From Catonia carolina (taxonomy: Eukaryota; Arthropoda; Insecta; Hemiptera; Achilidae), in NCBI GenBank assembly GCA_035578175.1, contig JAQMRL010000001.1, positions 188,128,283 to 188,192,282 on the forward strand: a stretch of 64,000 bases of DNA, written 5' to 3'. Made by a program: the position numbers and the translations under genes. The notes under the pieces were generated by a model that was not told where the DNA came from, did no database searches, and worked only from the letters and a program-made list of their open reading frames with translations. How positions within the stretch are numbered: position 1 is the stretch's first letter; each line of letters starts with the position of its first letter. This document shows positions 45,241-58,277 of this stretch, in pieces.

Positions 45241-45656
45241 ACCAGGTGGACATGGCAAATCCACCAGGCTTCATTAGAAGATTAAAAAGAAGATGGAGCA
45301 GAAATCTTTTTTAATTCTTTCTGCATTTTTATGTAGAAAAAGATAAAATAATGCGAAATATTAGATGCAATTTTTGTTTTCTTTATGCTTTATTAAGTGC
45401 TGATAATTTACTGCTTACTGGTTTCTAATATACTACTGATAATAACTTTTCTTTGACAATATAAACTTTTTTTGTATTTCTTTCATACTTTAGTATATTT
45501 TACGTTCATTCCAAATTTAACTTTACTGAATGTTGTATTTTATATAATGCCTGTTCTGTTAATTGTAATGTAATATCAATGTTTTCTCATCTTTTCGTTG
45601 TTCTCTTTAGTACAGTTAAAGATTCAAAATAAAAGATAAAAACAATAAAAAAAATC
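45241..45656 (+). pseudogene. LINE ORF2 C-terminus and 3' UTR
   Basis: The plus frame ends FIRRLKRRWSRNLF and a stop, the R-RLKRRW-RDL terminus common in Jockey-like ORF2. About 340 bp of AT-rich 3' UTR-like sequence follow, to AAAATAAAAGATAAAAACAA. Probably a severely 5'-truncated copy. Confidence 0.6.
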
Positions 45657-46097
45657 TCCAATCCTCAATTAGTTTTATTTGCATTCGTTTCATCTTTATT
45701 GTCTACAGATTGTTATCGATTTTATTAACAAGCACATTATAAATAAATGAAAATTTCCCACTATGCTCTGTTAAATTAGTTAAACTGATTTGAACATTAT
45801 TAACACTTAACCAACATAAATATTGTATGATGCATTACACAAAACATTTTTTTTAGAAATACACAAAACATCGTAGTTCCCAGACCATTTTTAACATTTT
45901 TTAAAATGTCGTATGTATTCATTGCACCTAAAATATACAACTCTCTTTTACATGATTTAAATATAATAAAAAAGTACAGCAAATTTAAAATATACAAAAT
46001 TTAATGCTTATTTACCATAAATAGTGTAGAATCAATGATAAATATTTGATAGTTACAATTTCATTTGTCTAAAAATAGCACTACATTTACTTATTTG
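45657..46097. other. stretch with nothing recognised
   Basis: AT-rich; no feature seen. Confidence 0.4.
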
Positions 46098-46495
46098 ATG
46101 TTGTTGTTGTTTAGGTCAACAGCCGAAAGGCTGGTTTGAACCTCTAGAGGTTTTACTAAGTAAAACGAGGAGTGAGGTGGTTTACCATTGCCTTCCTCAC
46201 TGAGTGGAAAAATATGCTTATTAGCATGCCGGGCCGTCTGACAAGCACATATTTTCCACTCTGTAAATGACAACTTTACTTCATTCACCACAGGGTCTGG
46301 CTGTATAGTGAAATTCATTACTTTCAGAGAAGATAACTCTGACTAGTGTCTTTACACCTCTACCTCTTCTGTTCTTAAACGATTCAGTCATTTAATTGGC
46401 TGACCATGTGATAAGAAACAGAACTATTTTTTTTGCCCTGCAACAAACAGATTGAGTGTAAATAATTTGACACTCCACCTGTCTGTTATGGGCAG
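46098..46495 (+). repeat. R390 family copy, full length
   Basis: TTGTTGTTGTTTAGGTCAAC ... CTGTCTGTTATGGGC, with GTTTGAACCTCTAGAGG, ATGCTTATTAGCATGCCGGG and CACCACAGGGTCTGGCTGTA. Confidence 0.85.
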
Positions 46496-46803
46496 ACTTG
46501 ATTGACTTGACTTGTTTGATATTATTGCATATTTATTATGTATTATTTGTATTTGTATTTTTTCTATTTGTTTTATCGTATTATTTGTATTTTCTAACTT
46601 ATTTGTATTTACATGTATGATTCTTATTTTTTCAGCCGCAGGCGAATAATATTACTGATAGAACTTCTAAACAGGGATTGCCTTGTAGGCCCTATTTTTT
46701 CATTGTTATGGAATTGGTTTGTAGTTTTTTTTTAATTTTTATTTAGAACTACTAATTACGATTGTTTTATTGTTTGCAATACATATTTTATCTTTTATTA
46801 TTT

Positions 46804-47710
46804 TTACTTTGTCTAGCCTATATGAATATATAGGAAGGAAAGTATTGTTTTCATGTCGATTTTTTGAAATCGAGTTTTCACCGAATCTAAACGTTTTCAG
46901 ACCTCTGAACCCAAAAAACATGTTTTATCGATTGGTCTGCGTGTGTGTGTGTGTGTGTATGTATGTGTGTATGTGTGTGTGCGCGCGCGCGTGAACAAAA
47001 TATTTCAAGTATGGAACATCACGCGAAGTTGAAACTTGATATTTAAGGCAGGTACTACTAGAGGATTCGACACGAACATTTTCATTAAAAACGGTAGACC
47101 GGAAGTAGTAAGTTCATCGTGTCATTTTTCACTTTTTTGCGATTTTCTCAAAAACGGATCCTACGATTTTATTTAAAAATCGCCGCATTTACCTCCTGCA
47201 TTTTTATGCTCTACAAGCTAAAGTAAGCGCCATGTCTGCTGAAATTCGTGAAGAGGTTGTGCTCTCGTACAGAAAATGGTATTTTAAAGATTGCGGCCTT
47301 AATATGCATTTTAGGGCAAAAATGTACAATAAAAGTTGGAGACAATTTAAAAACCTACATTTTAATTCAAACATTTCTTTGTATAACTTTTAGTTTAGCG
47401 GTAATTTGCGATTTTCTGTATATTAGTGACAAATTTGTATAATCAAATTTATCGAAAAATAAAAGATCTACAACTTTTCTTTTAAGCATTTTCTCTACAG
47501 AGCCTATTTAGCGTCAAAAAGTGATTTTCCGTATTAAGCTAAACAAAGGATGGTTTTCATTTTGCATCATTTACTCATGATTAAAATGAGATTATGTTTT
47601 TTGGGGTTAGTTTTTTCTGTTTATTTTTAATGTTTTATTACAAATGTTAGATTATATTGTTCATTATTTTAATTGCCAAGAGAAAGTCGTGTGAGTGTTT
47701 CACACCAAAT
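46804..47710 (+). mobile_element. Helentron-like (HINE) copy 6
   Basis: 5' end TTACTTTGTCTAGCC, GT/GC microsatellite about 46940-46992, 3' subterminal GCCAAGAGAAAGT, the hairpin GTGTGAGTGTTTCACAC and CAAAT. Confidence 0.87.
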
Positions 47711-49044
47711 TTTTATAATGTATGTTTTAGTTTTATGTTGTTAATGCATTTTTCTACAACATGTGAAATAAAATTTCTTATTCTTATTCATTATTTTTGG
47801 AATTTCTTATTCTTATTTAGGTGGGTAGTGATTCTTAATTGGTCAGAATATTCTTAGACGTCATAAAAATAAATTGGGAAGGTGTAAAGTAAAATTATTT
47901 AATTTGTAATCAAGAAAAAAATTTATAACCCCAAAGCTACTTGCATAGTAGAAATGCTTCCTGAATCAGTAAAAGAGTTGGAATTACGAAACTTAGCAAT
48001 CAGCATTTCCATATTTAAGGAAAATAAAATATTGGAAAACAATTTTTTTGTAAATAAACCTTTGCATAACCTTATGCAAATAAAATTTGCATATGAGGAA
48101 TTGATATTACTAGTTTTGAAAATGATTATTTTAAGTTATGTATAAAAAACTGAACACCTGTCGAATAAAAGCTAAGGCGCTGAATTAACAAGAAGAAGGT
48201 TTAGTTAAAGGAGGAAAATGTAGTGGTGGAAATTCTGTTTTAAAATATTATGCTATCAGCGTACTAGCAACTCTGTATCATCGTCAACATCATAGTCTCC
48301 CTAATCTGTCGTCGTTTCACTAAAGACAGTAAAGATTGAAGAGGGTTGATGTATTCATTTCTAATATTCATAACACCACCTTTATGTCGGATTAGATGGA
48401 ATAATTTTTAAAAGATCATCATCAAAGAGAAGATGAAATCCCACAAGCTGTGTAACCTTTCCGCTCCTTATCTCGTAGAACCCATTATTTCAATGAAACA
48501 AATGGAAAAACCTAACCAACATGATCCGGAAAAATTTTCATTTAGAAATTGATATTAAAATGTTAAAAAGGAATTCCTCTGTATCTTTCGTTTCAATTTA
48601 TTTTAAAACAGATGTTAAGTTTAAATCATATATGCTATCTCTGTAGACTTCACCCTTCACTTTAAAAATATATTTCCTTTTTTCATATTTCTTTTACAGA
48701 AATTAAAACTAGAACTATAAATTTTCAATTTGATACAAATTCACTGCATAATATTAAATACGGCAGCATTTACACAGTTTTGAATCATATTTATCTGATA
48801 TTTAGTTTTACGAAAAGAATCTCTTATATTTTAAACAATTTTCAATTAAAAATTCTAAAAATATGGTCCATTGTCACTTCAATTACTGGTATGAATGGTA
48901 GTTATATGTAGTATTTTATTTAATGTAGAAATAATATTAAAACTTTATTCTGTCAAATTGATAACATTGTGTTTTATTTAGTCAACATTAAATTCTTTGA
49001 ATATTTAAAATATTTAGCTAGCACGTAGGATTAGGACATTTATT
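47711..49044. other. stretch with nothing recognised
   Basis: AT-rich, short frames without family pattern. Confidence 0.4.
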
Positions 49045-49216
49045 TTTAAGTCGCATCTAACATTGGATCATTGGTGACTACAAAGGCTTACAATACAGTA
49101 TTGGTGAGTGTTAACGTCTTAAGACTTGTAATATTCTAGATATTTGTCCAGAATCAAACTTGGTACCTTCCGCTTTGCAGTTCAGAACAACTTAGTACTC
49201 TAAACAACTGCCTAAA
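49045..49216 (-). mobile_element. SINE fragment (SINE-C type)
   Basis: On the minus strand a degenerate B box (CCAAGTTTGATTCTGGAC) is followed by a body and a GTTAGATGCGACTTAAA tail like SINE-C. Confidence 0.5.
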
Positions 49217-49502
49217 GAGGCAGGCCTGAAACTTTTTAGTTTAAAATAAGATTACAGTTAAATGAAAAGGGTTTCTCGGTTGTTTCTTTTCAAAGATTAG
49301 GTATTAATGTAAGATTCTTGCTTAAAAGAATTTTTATAAACCACGATACCATCTTTAAACGTTCTTGGATGCTCTTTTATAGCCCACATTCTCAACATTT
49401 TTTAGTGAATGGTATTCTTTATTCGGTTAATCTGCAGATCTGATTTTACTCTTTGCTTATCACCAATTATGTATACAGCTGTTCATAGAATTTTTTTATC
49501 GC

Positions 49503-49787
49503 TGATGTGTGTACGTTGCAATATGTTAAATTTAGAACAATAAGCAACACCATGACCAAATGAGATGAGGATGATGTGTATGACGTGTGAATCAGGTGTC
49601 GTCTTGTGCAGACCCAGGCTGACCATTCCTGAGAGAGTATGGTTAATTGAACCCCAACCATCAAAGTACACCAGTAACCACTGTCTAGTATTCAAATCCG
49701 AATAAAAGTAACTACCTTTACTAGTATTTCTATGAAAAATCAGCTGACTCGTGGTGACGACTTTACCTCTAGACCAATTCGGTGGGT
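49503..49787 (-). mobile_element. SINE-A copy
   Basis: Inverted SINE-A: on the minus strand it begins CCACCGAATTGGTCTAGAGG (A box) and reaches TTGCAACGTACACACATC at the 3' end. The region between the boxes is altered and the B box is weakened (AGAAATACTAGTAAAGG). Frames across it are not genes. Confidence 0.82.
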
Positions 49788-50131
49788 CCATAGAATTTTA
49801 GTATTCATTTAGTGATCGTTTTCAACCATAATTTTTTTCCCAGCACAGTTTTCTTTTCATGTAACCTTTACTGCCCGTCCACACTTTCTGCCCGCCCTTT
49901 ATCTTGCATACGCTCGGTGTTTTAATCACTCTGCGTCTCTACACCCATCTTTCGGGGCATTACAAGGTATTTAATCTTCTAGAAAGATTCAAGGTTTATT
50001 TTTGTATTAGAAGACAGAGTGTATAAGTTGTTAGTGTTCAAATTGCCTCATCTATGTTATCTTTCTGGCCTACAGTTTCGCCGTGCTTTTGACCTGCTTT
50101 ACCTTCGTGAGATAATATATTATTATTATTA

Positions 50132-50285
50132 TTTTTTTTTTTTTTGGTTTTACGTCTAACTGTTTTGCAATTGCTGCTAATTCAAACGGTAAGAAGGATG
50201 ACAGATAAAGATGAGTGATGAAAAAAAATACCAGAACAGACCGGGATTCGAAAACGGGACCCCGGCGTAGAAGCCATCGTGAGGT
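50132..50285 (-). mobile_element. SINE-B-like copy
   Basis: On the minus strand CCGGGGTCCCGTTTTCGAAT, then CCCGGTC holds a B-box-like sequence, and the body ends GCAATTGCAAAACAGTTAGA, then CGTAAAACC and an A tail (poly-T on the plus strand). Confidence 0.7.
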
Positions 50286-50923
50286 AATAAGTATTAATTT
50301 TTGTATTCATATATTATCTGAATTTTAAATTAATTTTAAAATATAAATAAAAGACCATTTCGAGAAGATGAAAGTAATAATATTATCAATGGAGAAACAG
50401 AACTGAATGGCCCTTAGTGAGGAATATTAGGATAAGGGCGGAGATAAATCAGATATATTAGCAGGAGGTCTGGAACCAAGATTTGTTAACAGCATTAAGT
50501 GTATAAGTGAACACAATCAAACCCATATTAGTTGTAATGGTCATGTAATGATAATAACAGAATTATGGTGAGTGTGTTCAGTCAAAGAGCAAGCCCGCTC
50601 TATAATTCTATCAATCAAACCAGACCACACTAATTCAATTTCATCAATATATCTATATCTGCTTGATTGTTATTAAGTTTACAAAGTTCTTGTAATTTTC
50701 TGTTCAATAATATTGTACAGTATTAATGATAATAATAATTGTGCTTTATTTACAAAAATATTGAAAATAACAGGTAATTATACGCAATAATTGCTTAACC
50801 TATTTGTTGTCTGCCAGTTGTACAGTATTAAAGTAAATGTTTACAAAAAAGTACAGTAGAGTACCGATTTTCCGTGGATCGTTTAACCGGGGTTTGGATT
50901 AACCGTGCGGTCACTAGAAATTT

Positions 50924-51065
50924 TTACTTTCTCTTGCCTATATGAATATATAGGAAGGAAAGTATTGTTTTCATGTCGAGTTTTCGAAATCGAGTTTTCA
51001 CCGGATCTATACGTTTTCAGACCCCTGAACCCAAAAAACATGTTTTTAGCGATTGGTCTGTGTGT

Positions 51066-51110
<45 letters not shown>

Positions 51111-51977
51111 CGCGCGCGTGTGTGTGAATGTGTGTGTGTGTGTGTGTGTGTGTGAGTGTGTGTGCGTGTGTGTGTGTGTGTGTGTGTATGTGTGTGTGTG
51201 TGTGTGAACAGAATATCTCAAGAACGGAACATCGTACGAACTTGAAACTTGAAACTTAAGTTACATACTACTACCGGACCCGACACGAACATTTTCATCA
51301 AAATCGGTCAACCGGAAGTAGTAGTTTATTCGTATAATTTTTCACTTTTTTGTGATTTTTTTCAAAAACTGATCCTACGATTTGTTAAAAAATTGCCTGG
51401 TTTATTTACTTTTTTATTTTCTACAAGATAGGGTAGGAGCCATTTTTGCTGAAATTCTTGGTGAGGCTGTTTTCACGTAAAAACTTGTTTTTTTAAGATT
51501 ACGGCTTTAATATGCATTTTAGCGCAAAAATTTATATAATAAAAGTTGTAGAGAATTTAAAATTCTACAACTTTTATTTCAAACATTTTTTGTATAACGT
51601 TTAGCAGTAATTAGCGATTTTCTGATTTTTTCTCACGAAAACGTGTGAAAAATCGATTTTTTTAAGATTTCGGCTTTAGTACGCATTTTACGACAAAAGT
51701 GTATATAATCAAATTTATAGGAAATTAAAAGATCTACAACCTTTATTTAAAGCATTTTTTTCTAAAGAGCCTAGTTAAGCGTGAAAGAGTGATTTTCCGT
51801 ATTTTTAAGCCAAACTGAGTTCGATTTTCATTTTGCGTCTTTCACTCATGATTAAAATAAGGTTATGTTTATTGAGGTTAGTTTTTTGTTTATTTCTAAT
51901 GTTTTATTACTAATGTTAGGTTATATTGTTAATTATTTGCATTGGCAAGAGAAAGTTGTGTGTGTTTCACACCAGAT
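50924..51977 (+). mobile_element. Helentron-like (HINE) copy 7, full length
   Basis: TTACTTTCTCTTGCC start, the longest GT/GC microsatellite of the family (about 51058-51206), internal AAAAGTTGTAGA / TCTACAACTTTT inverted repeat at 51541-51575, and the 3' end GGCAAGAGAAAGT plus a shortened hairpin and CCAGAT. Confidence 0.9.
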
Positions 51978-52160
51978 TTTTTTTTTTTTGGTTTAACGTC
52001 CGACTGTTTTGCAAATTACTGCTAATGCAGACGGTGAAGGATGAAATGAATTTTTTGTAACGTATGAAAAAATGCCATGCCCGAGTGGGATTCGATCCCA
52101 AGACCGCGTGATGAGAGGCGAGCACGTTACCAACATCGCCAACGCGGCCGGCTAGAAAAA
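51978..52160 (-). mobile_element. SINE-B, full length
   Basis: On the minus strand: GGCGATGTTGGTAACGTGCT (A box), TTGGGATCGAATCCCACTC (B box), CATGGCATTTTTTCATACGT, CTGCATTAGCAGTAATTTGC and a long A tail. It sits against the 3' end of Helentron-like copy 7. Confidence 0.88.
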
Positions 52161-52454
52161 TTAAAATCACTAGAAAAATTAATTATATATGTACTGTATA
52201 ACTTTTACAAATTAAAACTTTTCAACTCCCGACATTTTCGTCATCGTAATTATCACAATTATTGTGATTTACTACGATAATATTGTTCGATTACGACAAC
52301 AATGAGAAGGCACATTAATGTAGACATAAACTAATTTCGTATCGTAGTAAAATGAAACGAAGTAAAATAACAGATTTTTTTGTGATATTTTTTGTTACGT
52401 AGTTTAAGGTAAGATTTATATAAATTTATGTAGTAAATATATATATTTTTTCAA

Positions 52455-52585
52455 TTTATTTAACGTCGCATCAACATCAAGTTCATTAGCGACGACGATG
52501 GGGTGTAACTGTGTGTGATAAGGATGAAATGATTTTTTGTAACGTATGAAAATATGCCGTGCCTGAGTGGGATTCGAACCCACTC
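52455..52585 (-). mobile_element. chimeric SINE (B-type head, C-type tail)
   Basis: On the minus strand the B-box region (GTGGGTTCGAATCCCACTCA) and CACGGCATATTTTCATACGT match SINE-B, but the 3' end (GTCGTCGCTAATGAACTTGA, then TGTTGATGCGACGTTAAA) matches the SINE-C tail. Confidence 0.65.
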
Positions 52586-52810
52586 AATTCGAACGAGTAA
52601 ATATTTTTATTTCAATACAATTTGTTTATTTATTTCCGATATCCGATAGTATTAACATGTATTAATCAGTGGAATAAAACATACACGTAACTGGTGGTTT
52701 TGTTTATGACGTAGGTGGTCTCGACCGAATTGGGTTGTATTATCCGTGTTTTCCGGTTATCCGGTATAGTTATCCTCCCAATTACCACGGATAATCGGTA
52801 TTATACTGTA

Positions 52811-53399
52811 TAAGTGAGTCCTAATTAATATTGCAATGGTGCAAAATTTTTTATACGAAACTTTCATCTCATCTTCACAATTCATCACCACCCAAGGATA
52901 GAAGTTGGCTTTTAGAAGAATATAACTGATAAGGATAATCACTGATGTAGACAGAAGACACCAGTCAGCGTGGGTATTTGTTATTTCTTCCGCAAAAACG
53001 ACCAAAATTTATTGAGCTAAAATTTAAAACTGAGGTTTTCTTAACCATCCATAGAAGGGTTTTTGGAATTAGCCATGTAGCCCAAAATCTAAGTGCACTC
53101 ATGAGCTTCAAAGGAAAAATATACAAATTCAAACTTCCTTTACTTTAATGGTTCTAATGAATTTGATAAAATTATTCTCACTTTTATATTTCCTGGGATT
53201 ATTCAAGCGGTATAATTTATATTTCTGGGAAAATTTCACGGAACCAAAATATTTTTGGGTTCTTTAAAATATTTTCTAATTTTTCGTCTAAAGCTAAGTT
53301 TTATTTTTGTAATTTTGCACAAAAATTGTTTTGATTTGATACAGAGTTAAGATGCATATGGAAAACCATAATTAAAAAGCTACTATACTGATTTTGACC
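52811..53399. other. stretch with nothing recognised
   Basis: No coding or repeat signal recognised. Confidence 0.4.
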
Positions 53400-53715
53400 C
53401 ACCGGGTTGGTCTAGAGGTAAAGTCGTCGCCAAAATCAGCTGTTTTTCGGAGACGAAGGTTCCTGGTTCAAATCCTAGTAAAGGTAGTTACTTTTATACG
53501 GATTTGAATGCTAGGCAGTGGGTTACCGGTGTATTTTGATGGTTGGGGTTCAATTAACCATACACTCTCAGGAATGGTTGGCCTGAGTCTGTAGAAGACT
53601 ACACCTCATTTACACGTCATACATATCATCATTATCTCATTGGGTCATGGGGTTGCTTATTGTTCTGAATTGAACAGATTGCAACGTACACATTAGGAAA
53701 ACAAAAAAACACAAA
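53400..53715 (+). mobile_element. SINE-A, full length
   Basis: CACCGGGTTGGTCTAGAGGT (A box), TCCTGGTTCAAATCCTAGTA (B box), GGTGTATTTTGATGGTTGGG, TTGAACAGATTGCAACGTAC, ACATTAGG and an A-rich tail. The best uninterrupted copy in the window. Confidence 0.9.
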
Positions 53716-54759
53716 AAAATACTGATTTCACCGAGTCTAGAGACAAGCATCAACAAAATACTTGCGTTGTTCACGTGTATTTGTACTGCCGGTTGCCTAA
53801 CTGACGCCGGCTACTAGATAATGAACCGCACTTACGGAAAAATAATTCCTTTCTTTCCTTCTAAAATTTAACAAATTTTCATGATCTATGAATTCTATTG
53901 AAATCTATGATCTATTTTCATTACAAATAACTGGCATTGTATATTAAGCTAGGGACAATTCAACGAAGACTGGTGTTAAAAAAATGCTTAATGATCTTGG
54001 TTATGCGTTCAATCAGCAGCTATCATCACGTGATCCATTTTGTTTACTGCGTGTTTCCAGACTCAGTGAATAGACTATAGTTTCATTAGTACTATGTTTC
54101 CAACGGTTAGTTCAGGGGCAATATACGAGTTACTGTAAAACCTTATTAAAGTAAGTTCATTACACACAGAGAGGTCCAACATCGTTGGTCATATTGATTA
54201 CTATGCTGCTAATCACAACACTAAAATGTTAGATCTACACTCTACTTAAGTTACCACAAGCTTTAAGAAGTTGTGGTAATTTAAATTTGTTTAAAAGAAA
54301 CTACAAAAATACTTGATTGATGAAACATTTTATAACGTAAACAAATACCTTTATAAACAGTTTTTTGTTGAAAAATTAAACTTCTAAGTAAACGCTGACC
54401 GTAAATAGCGTATTATTTGGTAAAAATAGTTGGATGGCATGCACATTGATGTGAGTAATAGTGGTTATAATAAATGCGCTGATAAGTTATGAATTTAACA
54501 CAGTGTTAAAATTGAGGCTTAACAGTTTTATCTTGACATGTCATTTTCTTCCTTCTGGGTCTCCTAGATATGTAGCCTATAAAAACATTTTTTTTAACAT
54601 AGTTTTTTTATTCACAACTGTACAAAATAAACCAGTGAATGTGACGTTATTTACAAAACCAAAAATGCGGTTATGATATTAAATAGACCACCACTTAAAA
54701 GTTCCACTCCAACGGTGGATTAATCTTGGATAATAAATTGATAGAATTTACATCTGCGC
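53716..54759. other. stretch with nothing recognised
   Basis: AT-rich; a 71-codon frame at 54461 has no family pattern. Confidence 0.4.
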
Positions 54760-55084
54760 TATGATCTCCCTACTACATCGTCGTTTCAGTCTGCGTTGCG
54801 GATTTCCGGGTAAGTTTGGGGATGCCAGCGTTCTAATGAGGTGATTTTTATGATACTCAAGTTTGCGTTTGAACCGAGAATAGATGTGATAAAATATGTC
54901 GTTAATGTATAGAACACGTAGATCGTTGTGCAATGTGTGATTAGTAACGTAAAAGGGTGCGTCAGTTATTTGTCAAAGTAATTTGGATTGAAATCGATGA
55001 ATTCGTTGTAGAGTCGAATGTTTTGCTGCGCCGTAAAATTTGGCCACCATAAGTCCAAATCGTATAAAAACATATCTATAAAAT
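54760..55084 (-). pseudogene. Jockey-like LINE ORF2 C-terminal remnant
   Basis: On the minus strand: FYGAAKHSTLQRIHRFQSKL, then a changed frame with LHNDLRVLYINDIFYHIYSR and KRKLEYHKNHLIRTLASPNL, ending PGNPQRRLKRRCSRE. This is the complete post-RT tail of a Jockey-like element (GxAxxSxxxxIQRFQSKxLR ... LxNDLxVxYVxDxI ... H.N.L...L......RRLKRR). Frame breaks make it non-functional. Confidence 0.82.
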
Positions 55085-55222
55085 GATAACCGTTGTGAAT
55101 AAAGCATCATATCGATTATAAAATTACTACAATGTACTCTTCGAAGATTATTAAGAAAGTCATTATGTAGTTTGCCGGTCACTAATTTGTAGCTAATAAC
55201 ACGCTTCATGACAATAAAAAAC

Positions 55223-56150
55223 AATCTGGTGTGAAACACTCACGACTTTCTCTTGCCAATGCAAACAATGCCCAATATAACCTAATTTTAGAAATAAACA
55301 AAAAACTAACTTCAAAAAACACAACCTTATTTTCATCACGAATGAATGGCACAAAATGGAAACCAACCTTAGTTTGGCTTATTAATACGGAAAATCACTT
55401 TTTGACGCTAAACTAGGCTCTGTAGAGAAAATTGCTCAAAATAAAAGTTGTTGACCTTTTAATTTCCTGTAGGCCTAAATTTGATTATGCATTTATGTCT
55501 GAAAATGGATACTACAGCCGAAATCTTAATAAAATCGATTTTTTTTACTAATTTTCATGAAAAAAAACAAAAAATTCATTAATTACCGCTAAACTAAACG
55601 TTATACAAAAAAATGTTTGAAATAAAAGTCGTAGATTTTTTAAATTTTCTACAACTTTTATTATATACACTTTTGCGCTAAAATAAATATTCAAGCTGCA
55701 ATCTTAAAAAAAATTACTATCAGAGAACAACCTCCCCAGGAATTTCAGCAGGCATGGCGCCTACCCTATCTTATAGAGCATTAAAATTGTAGTAAATGAG
55801 ACAAATTTAAAAAATCGTAGTATCCATTTTTGAGAAAATAACAAAAAAGTGAAAAATTACACGAATAAACTACTACTTCCGGTCGACCGATTTTGATGAA
55901 AATGTTTATGTCAGGTTCTCTAGAGGTACCTAACTTGAGTTTCAAGTTTCAAGTTTTAACTTCGTACAATGTTTCGTTCTTGTGATATTTTGTTCACACA
56001 CAAACACACACACCAATCGCTAAAAACATGTTTTTTGTGTTCATAGAGTCTGAAAACGTGTATATCCTGTGAAAACTGGATTTTGAAAAATCGACATGAA
56101 AACAGTACCTACTTTCCTTCTTATTTAGTCATATAGGCAAGAGAAAGTAA
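55223..56150 (-). mobile_element. Helentron-like (HINE) copy 8, full length
   Basis: Inverted copy bounded by ATCTGGTGTGAAACACTCAC and GGCAAGAGAAAGTAA. The microsatellite is reduced to ACACACAAACACACACACC near 55996. Confidence 0.88.
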
Positions 56151-57304
56151 AAATATGAATTAACACAGCAGTACTACAGCTGTACAAGCCACAATACTCA
56201 CAGTTTGACATACACGCAAATTAACTCATGTATGAAACTAGCAACTGTCTCGTACTGTGTTATTTGTAGAATCAGTCAGCATAATAGGCGAGTAAATATT
56301 CTAATTTTCGAATTACTGCTGTAGCTAAAATTTCTACCCCGATAGAGAGTTCTAGTTAATGTGTTACTGATATTTACACTATAAATAAATAGATTTTCTT
56401 CGTTACGTAAAATAGTGCAGCCTACATTATACATGAAATATAAAATGTTTGGACAGGGACTGGAAAGGTACAGCTCACCAGGCTGTAATAAACAGAAATT
56501 TTACTTTTTTAAATATATGAATAAAACTACTTTTACAAATACTTTTACAAATACTTTTACTTTTTTAAATATATGATATATTAGTAACATAATTGTTAAG
56601 TCTATAAGTGTTTGGCGGTAAATTGCCGATATCATAACAGCAATACGTCTTGTTAAATTAATGACTTTTAAAAAAACGCACGTACAAGCAGCGGTGTGAA
56701 GTAGTTAGCCTTACACGTGGTAAATGTATAATAAAGGACGGAGAATAACCGTTAAATGTTTATCTAATTTGATTGGTTGGAAAGATTTAAGACAATGTGC
56801 GTGATTGGCCAAATTTGAATCAAACAGTTTCAGTGAAGGTTGCTAAGGAAATGCTAATTTTTGATTAAAAGCTTAGACACAGTATGATCAATCGGTGAAC
56901 TAGAAGGTTTATGGTCAACAGCGGAAAGTGCAAATATGTAAAGAGTGCTGAAAGTTACGTCATAAAATATCTAGTAATTTTATAATAATAAAAAGTGAAT
57001 AATACAACTTCGTTAAAAATCATATAACACCATCAAAAAGTTTTAATAGATAAATTAACATCATACTGTAGATAAATTAATCATATTAACGCTACAAGGC
57101 AACATCGATACATCGGATGTTCCATCTTCACAAATACAACTTCACCAAAATTAGACACCATCAGTATACACTTCATCTAAAAGTAATGACAAGCTAATAA
57201 TTTTGATTGTAACGCTACCGTAATAATATTAAATTTTGAGTCATTAAAATGCAATTTCAGATCAATTAGATATAGCTTTTAAAATTTGTTTAACTCATTT
57301 TTTT
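56151..57304. other. stretch with nothing recognised
   Basis: Contains a small duplication of TACTTTTACAAA near 56528-56560 and otherwise no recognisable feature. Confidence 0.4.
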
Positions 57305-58274
57305 ATTACTTTCTCTTGCCTATATGAATAGCTATATAGGAAGGTCGTTTTCATGTCGATTTTTCGAAATCGAGTTTTCACTGGATCTACACGTTTTCAG
57401 ACCCCCTGAACTCAAAAAACATGTTTTTAGCGATTGGTCTGTGTGTTGTGTGTGTGTGTGTGTGTGTGTGCGTGTGTGTGTGTGTGTGTCTGTGTGTGTG
57501 AACAGAATATCTCAAGAACGGAACATTGTACGAACTTGAAACTTAAGTTACATACCACTACAGGGACCCGACACGAACATTTTAATCAAAATCGGTCAAC
57601 CGGAAGTAGTAGTTTATTCGTATAATTTTTCACTTTTTTGCGATTTTCTCAAAAACTAGTCCTACGATTTTTTTAAAAATCGCCTGGTTCACTACATTTT
57701 TTATGCTCTACAAGATAGGGTAGGCACCATGTTTGCTGAAATTCTGCGTAAGGCTGTTTTTACGTAAAAACATTTTCTTTTTAAGATTGCGGCTTTAATA
57801 TGCATTTTAGCGCAAAACGTTATATAATAAAAGTTGTAGAGAATGTAAAATTCTACAACTTTTATTTCAAACACCTTTTTGTATAACGCTTAGTTTAGCG
57901 GTAATTTGCAATTTTCTGTTTTTTTCTCACGAAAATGTTTGAAAAATTGATTTTTTTAAAGATTTCGGCCTTATTATGCATTTTACGACAAAAGTGTATA
58001 TAATTAAATTTATAGAAAATTAAAAGATCTACAACTTTTATTTAAAGAATTTTTCTCTACAGAGCCTAGTTTAGAGAGAAAGAGTGATTTTCCGTTTTTT
58101 TAAGCCAAACTGAGTACGATTTTCATTTTGCGTCATTCACTCATGATTAAAATATAAGGTTATGTTTTTGAGGTTAGTTTTTTGTTTATTTCTAATGTTT
58201 TATTACTAATGTTAGGTTTATTGTTAATTATTTTCACTGGGAAGAGAAAGTTATATGAGTGTTTCACACCGGAT
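57305..58274 (+). mobile_element. Helentron-like (HINE) copy 9, full length
   Basis: TTACTTTCTCTTGCC to TTTCACACCGGAT, GT microsatellite 57438-57499, internal AAAAGTTGTAGA / TCTACAACTTTT at 57830-57863. Copy 10 begins three T residues later in the same orientation. Confidence 0.9.
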
Positions 58275-58277
58275 TTT

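Larger units (their letters stand above)
50854..52808. mobile_element. second pogo/Tigger-type element, split by later insertions
   Basis: The left end CAGTAGAGTACCGATTTTCC, then GTGG is mirrored at the right end (CAGTATAATACCGATTATCC, then GTGG on the other strand). TA lies on each side (50852-50853 and 52809-52810). Inside are a complete Helentron-like copy (50924-51977), a SINE-B (51978-52160) and another SINE (52455-52585). Removing these leaves roughly 600 bp with no transposase recognised. Confidence 0.78.

Noticed and set aside
50883..51221. Cys/Val-rich and His/Thr-rich frames across GT repeats (also 9045, 34085, 46770, 57324)
   Set aside because: These are translations of the GT/GC microsatellite.
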